Source: UBA1738 sp045538755
Lineage (GTDB): Bacteria > Bacillota > Clostridia > UBA1381
Assembly: GCA_045538755.1 (NCBI GenBank)
Contig: JAZQEC010000005.1
Coordinates: forward strand, 124,001 to 188,000
Length of the DNA: 64,000 bases
Direction of reading: 5' to 3'
Positions 41,101-50,749 of this stretch are shown here, in pieces. The notes under the pieces are model-generated. The model had not been told where the DNA came from and did no database searches. It was given only the letters and a program-made list of their open reading frames with translations. The stretch's first letter is position 1, and each line of letters starts with the position of its first letter. A program made the position numbers and the translations under genes.

Positions 41101-41202
41101 CCTAAAATTCCAACAACTGCAGGGAAATGTTAATAAATCTCAATTTTAATATGTGCTTTAATTCCATTCTGATAGTTGCTGTGATAATTACCATGCCTAC
41201 CT

Positions 41203-41802
41203 TTAGTTCATTTCAGTTCTTCCTTCAAGTGCCTTTGAAAGAGTCATTTCATCGGCATATTCAAGGTCAGAGCCTATCGGGATTCCATGTGCAATTCTTG
41301 TAATTTTCACGCCCATTGGCTTTAAAAGCTTTTGAATATAAACTGCCGTTGCAGTGCCGTTTACGGTTGGATTAGTCGCCATAATAACCTCATTTACTTC
41401 ACCGCTTGAAAGACGCAAGAGAAGCTCTTTTATCTTAATATCTTCAGGCGAAATATCATCAATCGGCGAAATTGCACCGTGAAGGACGTGGTAAAGACCA
41501 TTATATTGACCTGTTTTTTCGATTGCAGAAACGTCTTTCGGCTGTTCTACAACACAAATTACAGATTTATCCCTTCTGCCTGATGTGCAAATCGGACAGG
41601 GTGAAACGTCTGTGAGATTTTGGCAAAATTCGCAAAATGTGACCGACTTTTTTGTTTGAGTAATAATCTCGGCAAGATGACTTGCATCAGCCTCTGACAT
41701 CATATCGAGTATGTAGAAGGCGATGCGTTCTGCACTTTTTCTGCCAATCCCCGGAAATTGAGCAAACTGTTCAATAAGACTTTCAATCATAGGTGAGTAC
41801 AT
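41203..41802 (-). CDS. recR: Recombination mediator RecR
   Basis: A 199-residue RecR: helix-hairpin-helix LIEQFAQFPGIGRKSAERIAFYIL (about 8-31), Cys4 zinc finger CEFCQNLTDVSPCPIC (about 57-72), Toprim domain with ICVVEQPKDVSAIEKTG (about 81-97), and the C-terminal Walker-like VKITRIAHGIPIGSDLEYAD. With RecO it loads RecA on gaps. It follows ybaB by 18 bases, and dnaX-ybaB-recR is a conserved order. Confidence 0.97.
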   Translation of the reverse strand: MYSPMIESLIEQFAQFPGIGRKSAERIAFYILDMMSEADASHLAEIITQTKKSVTFCEFCQNLTDVSPCPICTSGRRDKSVICVVEQPKDVSAIEKTGQYNGLYHVLHGAISPIDDISPEDIKIKELLLRLSSGEVNEVIMATNPTVNGTATAVYIQKLLKPMGVKITRIAHGIPIGSDLEYADEMTLSKALEGRTEMN

Positions 41803-41820
41803 TTTATCACCTCGCCCAAA

Positions 41821-42174
41821 TTAAAACAGCCCCGGAATATTAAGTCCGCCGGTAATTTCACTCATACCTTCTGTCATCATATCGTCAGCTTTTTTTATTG
41901 CCTCATTAACAGCAACCATAATTAGATCTTCGAGTGTTTCAACGTCCTCTGGGTCAACAGCTTCAGGTTTAATTTTAATTGATTCGATTTCCTTTTTGCC
42001 GTTTGCAACAACTGTTATAACACCGCCACCTGCAGTAGCTTCAACAGTTTTCTGTTCAACTTCAGCCTGAACAGCCTCCATTCTCTCCTGCATAAGCTGT
42101 GCCTGTCTTACGACTCCTGAAACTTTTTTGTTCTGATTCATTCCGCTTCCGCCGAAGCCTTTGTATTTTCCCAT
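41821..42174 (-). CDS. ybaB: YbaB/EbfC nucleoid-associated protein
   Basis: A 117-residue protein with a GKYKGFGGSGMNQNKK start, central QAQLMQERMEAVQAEVEQKTVEATAGGGVITVVANGKKEI, and an acidic helix EALDLIMVAVNEAIKKADDM-like end. YbaB dimers bind DNA as tweezers with little specificity. Family proteins are usually 100-115 residues. It is flanked by dnaX and recR. Confidence 0.96.
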   Translation of the reverse strand: MGKYKGFGGSGMNQNKKVSGVVRQAQLMQERMEAVQAEVEQKTVEATAGGGVITVVANGKKEIESIKIKPEAVDPEDVETLEDLIMVAVNEAIKKADDMMTEGMSEITGGLNIPGLF

Positions 42175-42234
42175 TTTTAAAAATCTCCTTTTATAATTAT
42201 ATAATTTTATGGGCAGAAATGCCGCATTTGTTAA

Positions 42235-44025
42235 CTATTCGTCGTCAAGGTTTTGTTCGCTTTCTTCTAAAAACTCTTCGCTGTCGTCGTCATCTTCATC
42301 ATCATCTTCTTCAGGAATGTCACCAAGCTCTGTCTGCGAGAAGTTGTCATTCTCTGCGTTATAGTCTAAAAATTCCGATTCGTCTGTGATTTCCACAATT
42401 TCAGGGAACTTTTCAGTTAATGCATCGATTGGGTCGCAAGAAGCAGAAGCTGATTCACTTTCTTTTCCGTCTATCTTCCAGAAGTCTATAATGTTATCTT
42501 GAATGTCTTCAAAAAATGCCGTTTTAACTACAAGCTGTGTACCGCTCATTCGGCAGAGGACTTCGGAAATTTGCGAAATAAAGGTTGATGCTATTTTCTT
42601 TATCATCAATTCATTTTTCTTAAAAATGAGTATAATTCCTTCACCGTCTATCGTAACCTGACGGTTTAAAACTGCCGCAGCAACGTGCGGATACTGCTTT
42701 GCAACTGCTTGTGCAATCTTATCCCACTTGCGTGCTGCCGAAACCGTCGGCGATTGCGCTGTAAGTGTCTCTACATCAACAGGCACAAAAAGCCTTGCAG
42801 AAGGTTGAACTTTTTTTGGTTCAGGCTTTTTTTCTTCCTTTTCAGGCTTAGCTGCTACTTGGGTGACTGTAATGCCTTTGCTGATTTTCTCTTCGCATTC
42901 TGTGAGTCTGTCCAAAATGGCATCATAAGATACGTCAAGCTCGGGTTTTACAAGCTTTATAAGTGCAAGCTCGTATATTATACGTGGCTCTTTTACCCAT
43001 TTTGCTTCACTTCTTGATGAAGACAGCTTGCTTACCGCATTGGAAAGCTTTTCGTACGAGGTTTTTTCCGCCTGTGCCTTCAGTTTTATAATATCTTCAT
43101 CATCGCAGTTTAAAAGTGATGAAGGGTTGTCTGTCACCTTGCAAACCAAGAGGTTTCTAAGATGCTCTAAAAGGCTGTCAATAAACAGGTGCAGGTCTTT
43201 TCCGTCATTCATAAGTGCGTCAATTATCTCAAGAATTCCGCAAGAGTTCTGCTCATTTATATTGTCTACCATGTCAAAAAGCGGACCATTTCCTGCGATT
43301 CCCAAAACCGATGTTACAGTATCGTAAGAGAGGCTTGTTCCTGCAGCTGAAACGCATCGCTCAAGTATAGAAAGTCCGTCACGCATTGAACCGTCGGCAA
43401 GCTGTGCCAAGAGGCGATATGCATCGTCTGTAATAGAAAGCCCGTCGCCCATGGCTATTTCACGCATTCGTCTTACTATGTCATCGGGTTTTATTCTCTT
43501 AAAATCAAACCTCTGACAACGTGACAGAATTGTCTGAGGAACTTTATGTGATTCGGTAGTTGCCAAAATGAAAATAACGTGTGCCGGAGGTTCTTCAAGC
43601 GTTTTTAAAAGTGCGTTGAATGCACCGGAAGAGAGCATATGAACCTCGTCTATAATATATACACGGTATTTTGCTTCTGTTGCAACATACTTTGCGTCTT
43701 CAATTATTTCGCGGATGTTGTCAACTCCGTTATTAGAGGCTGCGTCGATTTCAAAAACATCCATAATACTGCCGTTTGATATGCCCTTGCAAATATCACA
43801 TTCATTACAAGGTGAGCCGTTTTTTGGATTCTTGCAGTTTACGGCTTTGGCAAAAATTTTTGCGCAGGTGGTTTTTCCTGTTCCACGAGTGCCGCAGAAA
43901 AGATAAGCATGGCTCGCTCTGCCTGTTTCAAGCTGATTTTGCAGAGTTTTAGTGATATGCTCTTGTCCGACAACGTCTTCAAAAACAGCAGGCCGCCATT
44001 TTCTGTAAATAGCCTGATATGCCAT
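42235..44025 (-). CDS. dnaX: DNA polymerase III subunits gamma/tau
   Basis: A 596-residue AAA+ clamp-loader subunit. Walker A is GTRGTGKTTCAKIF (about 45-58), the zinc module has CKNPKNGSPCNECDIC (about 64-79), Walker B is VYIIDEVHMLS near 117-127, and the SRC box is TILSRCQRFDF near 163-173. The region after 370 is a Pro/Lys-rich linker and a tau-like domain ending in a run of about 30 acidic residues. The acidic tail is unusual in strength. It assembles the sliding clamp loader. The SRP RNA lies upstream, as in many Firmicutes. Confidence 0.97.
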   Translation of the reverse strand: MAYQAIYRKWRPAVFEDVVGQEHITKTLQNQLETGRASHAYLFCGTRGTGKTTCAKIFAKAVNCKNPKNGSPCNECDICKGISNGSIMDVFEIDAASNNGVDNIREIIEDAKYVATEAKYRVYIIDEVHMLSSGAFNALLKTLEEPPAHVIFILATTESHKVPQTILSRCQRFDFKRIKPDDIVRRMREIAMGDGLSITDDAYRLLAQLADGSMRDGLSILERCVSAAGTSLSYDTVTSVLGIAGNGPLFDMVDNINEQNSCGILEIIDALMNDGKDLHLFIDSLLEHLRNLLVCKVTDNPSSLLNCDDEDIIKLKAQAEKTSYEKLSNAVSKLSSSRSEAKWVKEPRIIYELALIKLVKPELDVSYDAILDRLTECEEKISKGITVTQVAAKPEKEEKKPEPKKVQPSARLFVPVDVETLTAQSPTVSAARKWDKIAQAVAKQYPHVAAAVLNRQVTIDGEGIILIFKKNELMIKKIASTFISQISEVLCRMSGTQLVVKTAFFEDIQDNIIDFWKIDGKESESASASCDPIDALTEKFPEIVEITDESEFLDYNAENDNFSQTELGDIPEEDDDEDDDDSEEFLEESEQNLDDE

Positions 44026-44052
44026 ACTTTATCATCTCCTTTGGTCATAATG

Positions 44053-44073
44053 TAAAAACCCCTGAAAAGGGGC
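44053..44073 (-). terminator. Terminator of the SRP RNA
   Basis: On the minus strand CCCCT-TTTC-AGGGG followed by TTTTT lies just before dnaX. Confidence 0.85.
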
Positions 44074-44093
44074 CGCAAGTTTCAAAAAGGCTC

Positions 44094-44199
44094 AAACCGA
44101 GTTGAACTGTATCGCACCCGACGTTCTGCTTATTGCTGCTTGGTTCCCCATCTGACAAGGTTCACAGTGTCTGGTCGTACAGGACTCGGTTATCATCGC
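44094..44199 (-). ncRNA. ffs: Signal recognition particle RNA (small type)
   Basis: On the minus strand the domain IV core is TGTCAGATGG-GGAA-CCAAGCAGC, the conserved symmetric loop and GGAA tetraloop that bind Ffh. ACCGAGT and ACTCGGT close the outer stem and CTGTA/TACAG continues it. The transcript is about 105 nt and lacks an Alu domain, so it is the small bacterial form. A promoter is upstream and a terminator downstream. The ends are estimated to within a few bases. Confidence 0.9.
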
Positions 44200-44222
44200 C
44201 CAATATTCAATATAACTATATT

Positions 44223-44251
44223 ATTATACTATATAATTTCCCAAACTGCAA
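44223..44251 (-). promoter_or_regulatory. SRP RNA promoter
   Basis: Minus-strand TTGCAG and TATAAT with a 17-base spacer, 24 bases before the predicted RNA start. Confidence 0.65.
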
Positions 44252-44265
44252 CCCTTTTTTGAAAA

Positions 44266-46464
44266 TTATATTTTAGTAAGCTTTGCGAATGCCGCCATAA
44301 GCCTTTTTGTTTCGCCGGAATCAAAAAGAATTTCGAGCATGGCGTCTTTTTCAAAGCGCTGGACTGCTTTTACAGTACCTTCGCCGAACTTTTTATGCAT
44401 AATACGTTCGCCGGGCGAAAAATCAATTTCAGCAGACGGTGCAGAGGAAACAGAGGAAACTTTATGAAAAAGCTCGCCTTTTATCCTTTTTGCCGCAAAC
44501 GGAATCTGCGTGATTTTAGCTGTTGCGCGGTCTGTTATTGTTTCGCCGTCAGGAACAAGGTATTCGGATGGGATTTCACCTAAAAAGCGTGAATTTGTCT
44601 GGTGCGTTGTCTGGCCGTAGAGAGTACGGCTTTTAGCACCTGTTATATAAAGCTGCTTTTTTGCACGTGTAATTGCAACATAGCAAAGTCTGCGCTCTTC
44701 TTCCAAGTCCTCGGCGGTGTTCATAGAACGTGCCGACGGGAACAAGCCTTCTTCCATTCCTGATAAAAATACCACAGGAAACTCAAGTCCTTTTGCAGAG
44801 TGTATTGTCATAAGAACACAGGTCTCCTCGTCTTCGTCATAGCCGTCAAGGTCTGAAATAAGCGCAACATTTTCCAAAAATCCCGATAATGTCGGTTCTT
44901 CTTCGTTTTTCTCATATTCTGAAATGGCAGACAAAAATTCGCCAAGGTTGTCAATCCTTGTTTTAGCCTCAACGGTATTTTCGGTGATTAATGCCGCCAT
45001 ATATCCTGTGTCATTCATAACCTTTTCAACAAAATCTTTTATGGACATTGTATTTATGGATTTTTTGAGTGAAAGTATCATTTCGCAAAATTCAACAAGC
45101 TTTATTGCTGCACGTGACAGCTCTTTATACTGATTTGCAAATCTGGCAATTTCGAAGCTGGAAAGGTCAAAATCCTGACTGATTTCGGCAATTTTGTCAA
45201 GTGTTGTCTTGCCGATGCCACGCCTTGGCTCATTTATAATTCGCTGGAATGCGAGACTGTCGTTTGGATTATGGATAAGGCGCAAATATGCAACAATATC
45301 CTTGATTTCCTTTCGGTCGTAGAACCTGAGTCCGCCTACAACCTTATATGGAATTGCGCTCCTAAGAAGCAAATCTTCTATTACACGGGATTGTGCGTTG
45401 GTGCGGTATAAAATTGCAACATCACAAAAGCTTCCGCCTGCCTGGTGGTATTTTTCAATTTCGTTTGAGATATATATTGCTTCATCGCGTTCGTTGTAGC
45501 CTACGTGAAGCTTGATTTTATCACCAGTGCCGTTTTCTGTCCAGAGCGATTTATCCTTTCGTTCTCTGTTATTATGTATAACGGCATTTGCTGCATCAAG
45601 GATTGTGGAGGTTGAGCGGTAATTCTGCTCAAGCTTTATAACTGTTGTATTATCGAAGGTATCCTCAAAATTCAAAATATTTTGAATATTAGCGCCTCTG
45701 AATTTGTAAATACTCTGGTCATCGTCGCCCACGACGCAGATGTTTTCGTGCTTTGAAGCAAGCATACTTATCAGCATATATTGAGCATTGTTGGTGTCCT
45801 GATACTCGTCCACCATTATGTATTTGAATCTTTCCTGATATTTTGCAAGAACCTCGGGATTCTCCGAAAGAAGCTTAACTGCAAAAAAGAGGATATCATC
45901 AAAATCTATTGCATTATTTGATTTTAATTTTTTTTGGTAAAGTGCATAGATCTCGCCAATGCGGCTCATACGGTAATCGGCGCTGTATATGGACTTAAAG
46001 GTTTCTGCGTCCTGAAGATTGTCCTTCGCATTAGAAATTATGGAAATCACAGAACGAATAGGATAGTTTTTATCGTCAATATCAAGTTCCTTGTAACATT
46101 CCTTTAAAACTGTTTTTGTGTCGGCAGAGTCATAGATTACAAAATCCCTGTCAAAGCCTAAAAGCATAATATGGCTTCTCAAAATTCTCACGCACGCTGA
46201 GTGAAACGTGCAAAGCCACATATCCTGCGACAGGTCGCCGATAACCTTGGAAACTCTTTCCTTCATTTCATTTGCTGCTTTGTTTGTAAAGGTTATCGCC
46301 ATAATATTATAAGGGCGGATATTTTTTGTTTCTATTATATATGCAATTCTGTTTACCAAAACAGTCGTTTTGCCACTACCGGCACCTGCTAAAATTAAAA
46401 CAGGCCCTTCGGTCTGCTCAACAGCCTTTCTTTGCATATTGTTGAGTGTACTTAAATCTATCAT
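44266..46464 (-). CDS. pcrA: UvrD/PcrA superfamily 1 DNA helicase
   Basis: A 732-residue SF1A helicase. Walker A is LILAGAGSGKTTVLVNRIAY (about 24-43), motif II is YIMVDEYQDTNNAQYML near 213-229, motif III VVGDDDQSIYKFRGA near 245-259, motif IV QNYRS near 280, and motif VI RRLCYVAITRAKKQL near 590-604. The C-terminal 60 residues include FSPGERIMHKKFGEGTVKAVQ, the PcrA Tudor-like RNA polymerase binder. It unwinds DNA 3'-5' in repair and removes RecA filaments. Confidence 0.96.
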   Translation of the reverse strand: MIDLSTLNNMQRKAVEQTEGPVLILAGAGSGKTTVLVNRIAYIIETKNIRPYNIMAITFTNKAANEMKERVSKVIGDLSQDMWLCTFHSACVRILRSHIMLLGFDRDFVIYDSADTKTVLKECYKELDIDDKNYPIRSVISIISNAKDNLQDAETFKSIYSADYRMSRIGEIYALYQKKLKSNNAIDFDDILFFAVKLLSENPEVLAKYQERFKYIMVDEYQDTNNAQYMLISMLASKHENICVVGDDDQSIYKFRGANIQNILNFEDTFDNTTVIKLEQNYRSTSTILDAANAVIHNNRERKDKSLWTENGTGDKIKLHVGYNERDEAIYISNEIEKYHQAGGSFCDVAILYRTNAQSRVIEDLLLRSAIPYKVVGGLRFYDRKEIKDIVAYLRLIHNPNDSLAFQRIINEPRRGIGKTTLDKIAEISQDFDLSSFEIARFANQYKELSRAAIKLVEFCEMILSLKKSINTMSIKDFVEKVMNDTGYMAALITENTVEAKTRIDNLGEFLSAISEYEKNEEEPTLSGFLENVALISDLDGYDEDEETCVLMTIHSAKGLEFPVVFLSGMEEGLFPSARSMNTAEDLEEERRLCYVAITRAKKQLYITGAKSRTLYGQTTHQTNSRFLGEIPSEYLVPDGETITDRATAKITQIPFAAKRIKGELFHKVSSVSSAPSAEIDFSPGERIMHKKFGEGTVKAVQRFEKDAMLEILFDSGETKRLMAAFAKLTKI

Positions 46465-46757
46465 AATTCCTCCGAAAAATTCTTCAATAGCATAAGTATA
46501 TCACAAACCAGCAGAAAAAGCTATAAATTTTTCAAAGTTCCACCATTTTTGCATTATCTTTTGCAGTATTTTAAAGTGAATTAAGGTTAAGTTAATAACG
46601 TAATTTCGATTACGCAAGGTTTTAAAACTGGATAGATTTTTAGATTAATACCGTTTTTTTATGGCCGGGTTATTTTAAATCCCGATACAACTTGAAATTT
46701 GTTAAAAATTCTATCAGCTTTATGTTTTTTGCTTCTTTATTGAAAGGAGTTAAAATT

Positions 46758-47912
46758 TTGAAAAAACTTTCGAAAAAAGTATTATTAGTATTACCCGTGC
46801 TTGCGTTTTTAGTCGCATATATGCAAATTCCTGAAAAGGTAACGGTTATGCAAGGGCAGGAACTTGATTTTAGGTGGGGAATTACTGCATCGGCGAGTAC
46901 TGAAAAAACAGGCAGCTTTGATTGCAGGGTAAAGCTATTTAACTGTATTCCAATAAAAACGGTAAACGTTTCAGTTACTCCGGATTGCTATGTAATTCCA
47001 TCAGGAGAAGCAATCGGAGTAAAAGTTCATACCGACGGAGTTTTAGTGGTAGGTATGAGTGAGGTGCAAGATGAAAAAGGAAAAAAAAGAGAGCCGGCAA
47101 AGGATGCCGGAATTGAAATAGGAGACAGGATTGTTTCGGTAAACGGCGAGTCGGTCTCAAATACAGGCAGTTTTTGCAAAATGGTAAATGATTGCAAAGG
47201 AAAAGCGGTTTTAAAAGTTATCCGTGATGAAAAAACTATGGATATCGGTATAAATGCAGCATATTCTGTGGAAAGCGAAAGCTATAAGGTCGGACTTTGG
47301 GTAAGAGATTCAACAGCAGGTATCGGCACGCTGACATTTTATAACCCTGAAAATTCTTCTTTTGCGGCACTTGGTCACGGCATTTGTGACAGTGACACAA
47401 AGGATATTATGACGGTTAAAAGAGGAAGTATTAGCGGGTGCAATATAATGCGTGTGGAAAAAGGTGAAAAAGGAAGTCCGGGAGAGTTAATTGGCGATTT
47501 TTCATCAAAGGAAGTTGGAGAAATCAGTAAGAATACACCGATTGGAATTTATGGCAAAATCTATAATGTTCCCGAAAAAGAAGCGGTAAAGGTTGCTTCA
47601 AGATTTGAAGTGAATGAGGGAAAGGCACAAGTTTTGTGCGAAGTTGGCGAAGATGCGCCAAAGACCTACGAAATTGAAATTACAAAGGTATCAAAAAGTC
47701 CAAAGATATCAAATAAGGATTTTGTCATAAAGGTAACAGACCCGGAGCTTTTGGAAAAAACAGGCGGAATTGTTCAGGGTATGTCAGGTAGCCCGATTTT
47801 GCAAAACGGAATGTTAGTCGGAGCGGTGACGCACGTTTTTGTGAATGACCCCCAAAAGGGCTATGCAATTTTTGCAGAGAATATGCTCTATGAGGCGGAA
47901 AAAATCAACTGA
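46758..47912 (+). CDS. spoIVB: SpoIVB stage IV sporulation protease
   Basis: A 384-residue S55-family serine protease. TTG 46758 is chosen because AAAGGAG lies 8 bases upstream; an in-frame ATG at 46692 adds 22 residues with no ribosome binding site. There is an N-terminal signal anchor (about 5-23), a PDZ domain with AGIEIGDRIVSVNGESVSN (about 117-135), catalytic His in ALGHGICDSDT near residue 210 and the catalytic Ser in QGMSGSPIL near 345. In the forespore it cleaves SpoIVFA to start the SigK checkpoint. It is directly upstream of spo0A, as in other spore formers. Confidence 0.95.
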   Translation: MKKLSKKVLLVLPVLAFLVAYMQIPEKVTVMQGQELDFRWGITASASTEKTGSFDCRVKLFNCIPIKTVNVSVTPDCYVIPSGEAIGVKVHTDGVLVVGMSEVQDEKGKKREPAKDAGIEIGDRIVSVNGESVSNTGSFCKMVNDCKGKAVLKVIRDEKTMDIGINAAYSVESESYKVGLWVRDSTAGIGTLTFYNPENSSFAALGHGICDSDTKDIMTVKRGSISGCNIMRVEKGEKGSPGELIGDFSSKEVGEISKNTPIGIYGKIYNVPEKEAVKVASRFEVNEGKAQVLCEVGEDAPKTYEIEITKVSKSPKISNKDFVIKVTDPELLEKTGGIVQGMSGSPILQNGMLVGAVTHVFVNDPQKGYAIFAENMLYEAEKIN

Positions 47913-47916
47913 GAGG

Positions 47917-47946
47917 AATGCTCGCTTATATGGCGAGCATTTTTAT
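47917..47946 (+). terminator. Terminator after spoIVB
   Basis: ATGCTCGC and GCGAGCAT form a perfect stem with a 7-base loop, followed by TTTTT. Confidence 0.85.
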
Positions 47947-48337
47947 ATAAAAACTAAAAGCAAAAGAAAGGCTATTCTTAAAAAACATATAAAAATAACC
48001 CGTTTATTTATAAGCATTACTAAGAAGATGTCGATTAGAAAAAGGCATAATTTGCAAAAACGATATTTAATATGCATAAGAAGAATATAGGTATTATCGG
48101 ATAAAGTCGATTTTTGTCACAAGGTGCAGAATTGTGACAAATACTGCGACAAAAACATCTAAAAAGCGAAATAAATCCCTTGAAAGATATGGAAAAAAGT
48201 GGTAGAATAATGTTGTTAAGGAGGTTACCGACACTTATTTTGAAAAGGAATACAATTTAATATTGAAATTTGACTTAAGAGATAGGTATAGGTTATCTCC
48301 TGCGGTAAAACGTATTTTATATTAGGAGGTAGTACCT
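47947..48337 (+). promoter_or_regulatory. spo0A upstream region
   Basis: This 391-base gap holds no gene. A sigma-A-like promoter TTGAAA-N17-TAGAAT is at 48180-48208. Near 48112-48157 there are several TGTCAC/TGCGACA-like words on both strands (TTTTTGTCAC, TTGTGACAAA, GCGACAAAAA) that resemble 0A boxes but are imperfect. AAAAGGAATACAATT near 48242 could be a weak SigH -35. An extra AGGAGG at 48219 has no start codon in reach that leads to a long frame. Confidence 0.45.
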
Positions 48338-49111
48338 ATGGAAAGAAAGGTATCTGTACTTATTGCAGATGACAACAAGGTATTTGCAGATGATTTGAAA
48401 GAATATCTGCGTACCAAAGAGGACATTGCTGCTGTGTATGTGGCATACGACGGAGAAGAAGCCTATGAGCTTATAATGGAAACGAAGCCGGATATTGTGC
48501 TTTTGGACATTATTATGCCAAAACGTGACGGGCTTAGTGTAATGAAAAAGCTTATGGCATCACATCTTCCCAAAAAGCCTATGTGTATCGCTTTATCAGT
48601 AACGGGCAGTCAAAGAATAATGGATGCGGCTGAAGATGCCGGAGCAGACTATTTTCTTTTAAAGCCACAATCGGAGGATTCGATTTACGATGCGATAAAG
48701 AACTTCGGCAACAAAAGAGGACGGACAAGTTTTGAAGTGGTTGAGGAAGAAGAAAAAAGGTCGTATGATTTAGAGGCTTTGGTGACCGAGTTTATTCATG
48801 AGCTGGGTGTTCCGGCACATATAAAGGGTTATCAGTATGTACGCTCTGCAATAATGATGGTTGTAGATGACATGGAGCTTTTAAACTACATCACAAAACA
48901 GCTATATCCTGAAATTGCAAAAAAGTACAGCACGACTTCATCAAGAGTTGAACGTGCGATCAGACATTCCATAGAAGTTGCGTGGAGTCGGGGACGACCG
49001 GAAACTATGAACAAAATCTTTGGTTATACCATTGATAACGGAAAAGGAAAACCTACAAATTCTGAGTTCATAGCCATGGTTGCCGACAGAATCCGCTTAC
49101 AGATAAAATAG
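48338..49111 (+). CDS. spo0A: Spo0A master regulator of sporulation
   Basis: A 257-residue response regulator. The receiver domain (1-125) has acidic pocket ADDN (about 11-14), phosphoacceptor D57 in IVLLDIIMPKRDGL, and Lys in LLKPQ near 108-112. The Spo0A C-terminal domain (about 145-257) shows LVTEFIHELGVPAHIKGYQYVR, with recognition helix SSRVERAIRHSIEVAWSRG. It binds 0A boxes when phosphorylated and starts sporulation. TAGGAGGTAG lies 5 bases before ATG. Confidence 0.98.
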   Translation: MERKVSVLIADDNKVFADDLKEYLRTKEDIAAVYVAYDGEEAYELIMETKPDIVLLDIIMPKRDGLSVMKKLMASHLPKKPMCIALSVTGSQRIMDAAEDAGADYFLLKPQSEDSIYDAIKNFGNKRGRTSFEVVEEEEKRSYDLEALVTEFIHELGVPAHIKGYQYVRSAIMMVVDDMELLNYITKQLYPEIAKKYSTTSSRVERAIRHSIEVAWSRGRPETMNKIFGYTIDNGKGKPTNSEFIAMVADRIRLQIK

Positions 49112-49161
49112 GCAATGCCTGTTTCCTGTAAATACGTTTTACAATCTTATTAAAAACCTAT

Positions 49162-49194
49162 AAAAAAACTGACAGATGACTCTGTCAGTTTTTT
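49162..49194. terminator. Bidirectional terminator after spo0A
   Basis: AAAAAACTGACAGA and its complement with a TGAC loop lie between the convergent spo0A and membrane protein genes. Confidence 0.9.
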
Positions 49195-49205
49195 GTTATA
49201 ATAGC

Positions 49206-49859
49206 TTAATTACAAACGTGCTTTTTCCATAGAGAGCGGTCTGATACGCAAACTGTAAGAGATATTAAAAGTAAAAACTGTTCCGGAATAATAAAGACTG
49301 CCTTTTGTAGCCATGATGCTCTTGGAAGCATTCCGCTTGCAGCATATGTATAAATAAACGGAATAAGCGTTGATAAAATAAATATCGCAAGATAAAGGTA
49401 ATATGATATTTTTCTGCGTCGCTTTATCCGTTTTCCAAGGAATAAATAAAGGACGGCGATAAGTACACTAAATAAAGCTCCCCAAATATTTGGTATATTC
49501 CACATAATATTTACAAAAACAGTATCGCCTTCGCTGAAGGTATATCCCAAAAAGAAATTATAGGAAATAAGGTCAGATACGGTTCCGGCCAAGATGGTTG
49601 CCGCAAATGCGTAGAAAAGGCTTCTAAGAGCCCTTGGCTTCGATAATGAGCGTACTCCAAAAAGGAGTACAAATGGAAGAAGAAAGAGCAGAACCGAATA
49701 AAGCATATAGCAAATTGTCTGACCGTTTAAGTAACCAAGCAAAATTGCCGCGCGCAAAAACGGAAGCATTTGAGAATATAAAAAATAGACATTGAGAAGT
49801 AGTGCAAAAAGCACCAAAAGATCTATAAACAATCTTTTAATAAGTTCCTGAAAAGCCAT
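49206..49859 (-). CDS. Six-TM membrane protein of unknown function (A)
   Basis: A 217-residue integral membrane protein with about six hydrophobic segments (near 10-30, 30-48, 57-73, 80-100, 118-140, 150-175 and a last one near 188-205). It has no family motif that I can name. Short basic loops (KRIKRRRKI near 145) suggest orientation. It lies 24 bases after a second membrane gene of similar length, layout and position of an aromatic-rich PxxW-like segment, so the two may be ancient paralogues working together. ATG has a GGGGGTTAC upstream. Confidence 0.7.
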   Translation of the reverse strand: MAFQELIKRLFIDLLVLFALLLNVYFLYSQMLPFLRAAILLGYLNGQTICYMLYSVLLFLLPFVLLFGVRSLSKPRALRSLFYAFAATILAGTVSDLISYNFFLGYTFSEGDTVFVNIMWNIPNIWGALFSVLIAVLYLFLGKRIKRRRKISYYLYLAIFILSTLIPFIYTYAASGMLPRASWLQKAVFIIPEQFLLLISLTVCVSDRSLWKKHVCN

Positions 49860-49883
49860 TGTAACCCCCGGTTTAGTGTGTTA

Positions 49884-50648
49884 TTAGAAATTGTGCATAT
49901 CGTTGGTACTGAAGTCTTCGTCTTCATCATCTTCCTCTTCTTTGTTAGGTAAATCCTGATTCCATACAAGCTCTATCCACATATCGTCGCTTGAAGACGC
50001 ATAGCAAATTGCCGCAGAATAGCATATTACAGCAATTAGCTCAAGATAGTTATGTGAAAGCCAATCGCTTGACCATAAACCATTTCCTGTGATAAGTGTG
50101 TAAGCGAGTGGAAGGAAAATTTTCAATATAACAAGTAAAATCACGCATATACGTACTTTTTTGCGGTTGTCATCAAAGCAGATGCCGGTATATATGCAAA
50201 GGGCAGAATAAATAATAGAAAAGAATGCTCCTGCCCACGAAGTTGTACCCCAAAATACGCGAGATGCAATGAAAGGAGCATACGGATTTCGTTGGAAAAG
50301 GGAGATTGCCCTATAAGACAAAAGATCTGACCATGAGTTTTCTGCGAGAAAATAGAATATCCATGTAAGCGTCAAAAGATGCAAAATTCCATATATGATA
50401 AACAGAACCTTAGTAAGTTTAATTTGTCCGAATTCAAACATGGAAGGTGCTATAAACATTAGGGGAAACAGCATACCGCTGACAATGCGGATCATAGCAT
50501 AACAAATATTCGGAAAAAAGAATATATTCTGATCTACTGCCTTAATAATAAAATTAATATTGTCTGTTACAAAGAAAAGAACTCCAGCAATAAAAGACGC
50601 TATCATAAGCGCAATAAAAACACCACGTTTAACATACATATCGGACAT
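49884..50648 (-). CDS. Multi-TM membrane protein of unknown function (B)
   Basis: A 254-residue integral membrane protein with about six to seven hydrophobic segments in residues 10-220. The C-terminal 30 residues are strongly acidic (EEEDDEDEDF near 238-247), probably a cytoplasmic tail. I recognise no family. It has the same general layout as its downstream neighbour, with conserved-looking SWAGAFFSIIYSALCIY matching NIWGALFSVLIAVLYLF in the other. AAAGGAGG lies 9 bases before ATG. It is divergent from the M50 protease operon. Confidence 0.7.
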   Translation of the reverse strand: MSDMYVKRGVFIALMIASFIAGVLFFVTDNINFIIKAVDQNIFFFPNICYAMIRIVSGMLFPLMFIAPSMFEFGQIKLTKVLFIIYGILHLLTLTWIFYFLAENSWSDLLSYRAISLFQRNPYAPFIASRVFWGTTSWAGAFFSIIYSALCIYTGICFDDNRKKVRICVILLVILKIFLPLAYTLITGNGLWSSDWLSHNYLELIAVICYSAAICYASSSDDMWIELVWNQDLPNKEEEDDEDEDFSTNDMHNF

Positions 50649-50749
50649 AACTTATTCCTCCTTTAACGGCTAATAATTAATATAATATTACCATACTTTT
50701 TGCGCTTTTGCAATAGAAATATAAAATATAACTTTTTTGAGTAAAAGTA

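Noticed and set aside
44094..44199. tRNA or riboswitch upstream of dnaX
   Set aside because: The GGAA tetraloop with AGCAGC loop partner identifies SRP RNA; no cloverleaf is possible.
47845..48090. Basic 81-codon frame after spoIVB
   Set aside because: It overlaps the spoIVB end in another frame and crosses its terminator, and its Lys/Ile/Arg content follows from AT-rich DNA.
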